From DASVTR01 sp036382855 (GTDB taxonomy: Bacteria; Acidobacteriota; Blastocatellia; Pyrinomonadales; Pyrinomonadaceae), in assembly GCA_036382855.1 (NCBI GenBank), contig DASVPO010000033.1, positions 1-64,000 of the forward strand: a DNA stretch of 64,000 nucleotides, given 5' to 3'. Positions 62,543-64,000 of the stretch are shown here, piece by piece. Position numbers and translations under genes: made by a program. How positions within the stretch are numbered: position 1 is the first letter of the stretch; each line of letters starts with the position of its first letter. The notes under the pieces are model-generated. The model saw nothing but the letters and a program-made list of their open reading frames with translations, searched no databases and was not told where the DNA came from.

Positions 62543-64000
62543 TTACTTGATGGCTTCGCTGACAAGAGCGGTCAGCGCGTTGTCTTGCAGGATTTTGTTG
62601 TTCTGTATGTCGCCGTGGCGGTCGCAGGCGAAGACGGCGTAGATGATTGGGAGCGCCGTGTTGAAGAGGGCGCTGCGGCGGCGTCCGGCTAAATCTTCGG
62701 CCAGAAGCGAGCGGCGTGTGACGCGGCCGTCGCCCGGCGCAAACATAGCGAGCGTCGCTTCCTTGCTGCTGACGCGCCTGTTTGTCGAAGTGCGAAAGCT
62801 GCGCGGGGCTGTGAGCGTTATCCAGCGCCCGCGCTTCTCGTCGCGAAGGATGACGGGCGCGTTCAAAGTCTCCTCACAATCGCCGCCGAAGGCGAAGAGC
62901 GGAACGGGCGACTCGCTCTCCGTATCCGTCATCGCATCCAGCGCTTCGTGGAAACGCTTTGCGCGCCTAAGTACAATCTCGAAGTAAGCATCCAACTCTT
63001 CCAGCGAGCCGCCGCGAAAGGGCGCGTAATCGCCGAACACTTTTCCACGCACATAACGCTCGCGAAAGTCGGGGTCGTTGACCGCCGCCCAGCCATACTT
63101 GCGCCAGACGGCAGGGTCATAAAGGTCAACCTGAAGAGGCTGTAAGTTTTCGTCAAGAAAACGGGCTGACGCGGCGTGCGGCAAAAGCTGAAAGAGCGAA
63201 GGCGTGGAGAAAGCGTCTTCGCGCGAGAGCTTGTTGAGCAGGCGTATGCGGCGTCGCAGGCCCTCTGTGACGGAATAGCCCTCAAGCATCGTGGCGAAAG
63301 CATCGGCCGAGCCTTCGTTGGGCGTGCCGAACATGATGATTTTGTTGATGTGAACAGCGCCCGCCCACGTTGGCACGATTCGCGCGCCCGCTGGCGGCAA
63401 GTCCGCATCGCCGTATCTGGCGGCGTAGCGCGCGACGAGTCCGCCCATCGAATGTGCCAGCACGTTAAAGCGCAGGTCGGGTCGTTTGAGCTTGCGCTTC
63501 AGGCTTTCGAGACGACGTATGAAATCGCGCGCCGTCTCAACGTTGTCGCGCCGCCAATCGTAAGGCAGTACGTAGAAGGTATCGCGGTCGCCGTCAGGTG
63601 CGGGGTTGGCCCAGTCGCCTTCCTTGTAGCCGCCGTATCTTTTGAGCGCTTCGAGCAGGTCATGGTAAACGTAAACTTCAGGGATGAGACGCGAGAGCCG
63701 CAGCGTGTCAACGATTTTGCGTGCGACCAGATTATCGCGGCTCGATGCGAGGTCGGGCATAATCGGCAGGCTCAGGCCGTCGTCCGAGGAGCGAAAGGCC
63801 GAGGGCCAGACGATTTCGCCCGTCTCATAATTTATCAACTGCGAGCCGAGAATGCCGGGGATGATAATCAAAGGGCGCTTGCCCGTGCGGCTGCGCGCTT
63901 CGGCAAAGATGCGCTCAAGATTCGGCATGCGCCTCGCACCGCAGCCGTGCAGCAGAGGCGCTAAGGAGAACAGAATAAATAAGAGGACGAAGAGACGCTT
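62543..64000 (-). CDS. LCAT-like alpha/beta-hydrolase lipoprotein (N-terminus beyond window)
   Basis: Lecithin:cholesterol acyltransferase-type hydrolase: PLIIIPGILGSQLIN near the start, nucleophile in LAHSMGGLVARY, then PTWAGAVHINKIIMFGTPNEGS; likely a phospholipase or acyltransferase of the envelope. The first ATG is at 63928, but the frame stays open to the window edge and encodes FVLLFILFSLAPLLHGCGARR, a lipoprotein signal with lipobox LHGC. The true start therefore lies past 64000, and the 5' end is cut. Mature protein about 470 residues. Confidence 0.9.
   Translation of the reverse strand, partial: KRLFVLLFILFSLAPLLHGCGARRMPNLERIFAEARSRTGKRPLIIIPGILGSQLINYETGEIVWPSAFRSSDDGLSLPIMPDLASSRDNLVARKIVDTLRLSRLIPEVYVYHDLLEALKRYGGYKEGDWANPAPDGDRDTFYVLPYDWRRDNVETARDFIRRLESLKRKLKRPDLRFNVLAHSMGGLVARYAARYGDADLPPAGARIVPTWAGAVHINKIIMFGTPNEGSADAFATMLEGYSVTEGLRRRIRLLNKLSREDAFSTPSLFQLLPHAASARFLDENLQPLQVDLYDPAVWRKYGWAAVNDPDFRERYVRGKVFGDYAPFRGGSLEELDAYFEIVLRRAKRFHEALDAMTDTESESPVPLFAFGGDCEETLNAPVILRDEKRGRWITLTAPRSFRTSTNRRVSSKEATLAMFAPGDGRVTRRSLLAEDLAGRRRSALFNTALPIIYAVFACDRHGDIQNNKILQDNALTALVSEAIK

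Noticed and set aside
63176..63964. 262-codon plus-strand frame
   Set aside because: Antisense to the LCAT-like hydrolase, which has an intact nucleophile motif and signal peptide.

Overview
This window looks like chromosomal DNA of a moderately GC-rich Gram-negative bacterium. The best guess is Acidobacteriota, close to Blastocatellia; this is inferred from gene content and style, not from a marker gene. Signs of an outer membrane are lipobox proteins, a Wza-type exporter, a TonB C-terminal protein and an exosortase. No rRNA, tRNA, CRISPR array, prophage or insertion sequence was recognised.

Layout. 1-4300: a PspA/IM30 gene with a membrane coiled-coil partner, purD, and a zinc-ribbon protein. 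4400-8911: two tandem KimA-like APC transporters; the second is preceded by a clear ydaO-type (c-di-AMP) riboswitch. 9347-13729: a secreted matrixin-type protease and a hybrid histidine kinase. 14092-18495: type II NADH dehydrogenase, M23 peptidase, L,D-transpeptidase lipoprotein and a secreted hypothetical protein. 18553-26258: GDT1-type transporter, a very large Asp-box propeller protein with a small neighbour sharing its unusual leader, dusB, and a TPR/membrane pair. 26360-36258: mreB, an S4 protein, a parvulin-type chaperone, mfd, an ADP-heptose-type nucleotidyltransferase, lysS with an AT-rich central block, and an HNH pair. 36372-53394: an M13 peptidase, then a long minus-strand exopolysaccharide/exosortase locus. 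53650-64000: queD, an orphan mbtH, a DinG-like helicase, a RelE-type toxin-antitoxin pair, glyA, proS, a trypsin-TPR protein, a TonB-domain protein and a truncated LCAT-like lipoprotein.

How genes work together. The exosortase locus reads, in transcription order: XrtA-type exosortase, EpsI, PrsT-like TPR lipoprotein, Wzz-like chain-length protein, ExeA-like ATPase, BY-kinase, polyprenyl-phosphate sugar transferase, Wza-like exporter, YCF48-like propeller, TPR protein, methyltransferase. This is a coherent export and assembly unit for a surface polysaccharide coupled to protein sorting, although no PEP-CTERM substrate was recognised in the window.

The most unusual signal is not a gene. Many gene 3' ends carry hairpins built from degenerate 7-bp repeats (units such as GATGAGT, GGTAAAA, GAACGAT, TTTTCAG, ATTTACG). 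The right arm often overlaps or supplies the stop codon. They resemble the heptameric STRR repeats of cyanobacteria in style. In two places they have reached gene starts: the YCF48-like gene and lysS. Other strong points are a 118-bp perfect palindrome at the left edge, the base-composition mosaic inside lysS, and the shared AVPPPDNPLLR leader.
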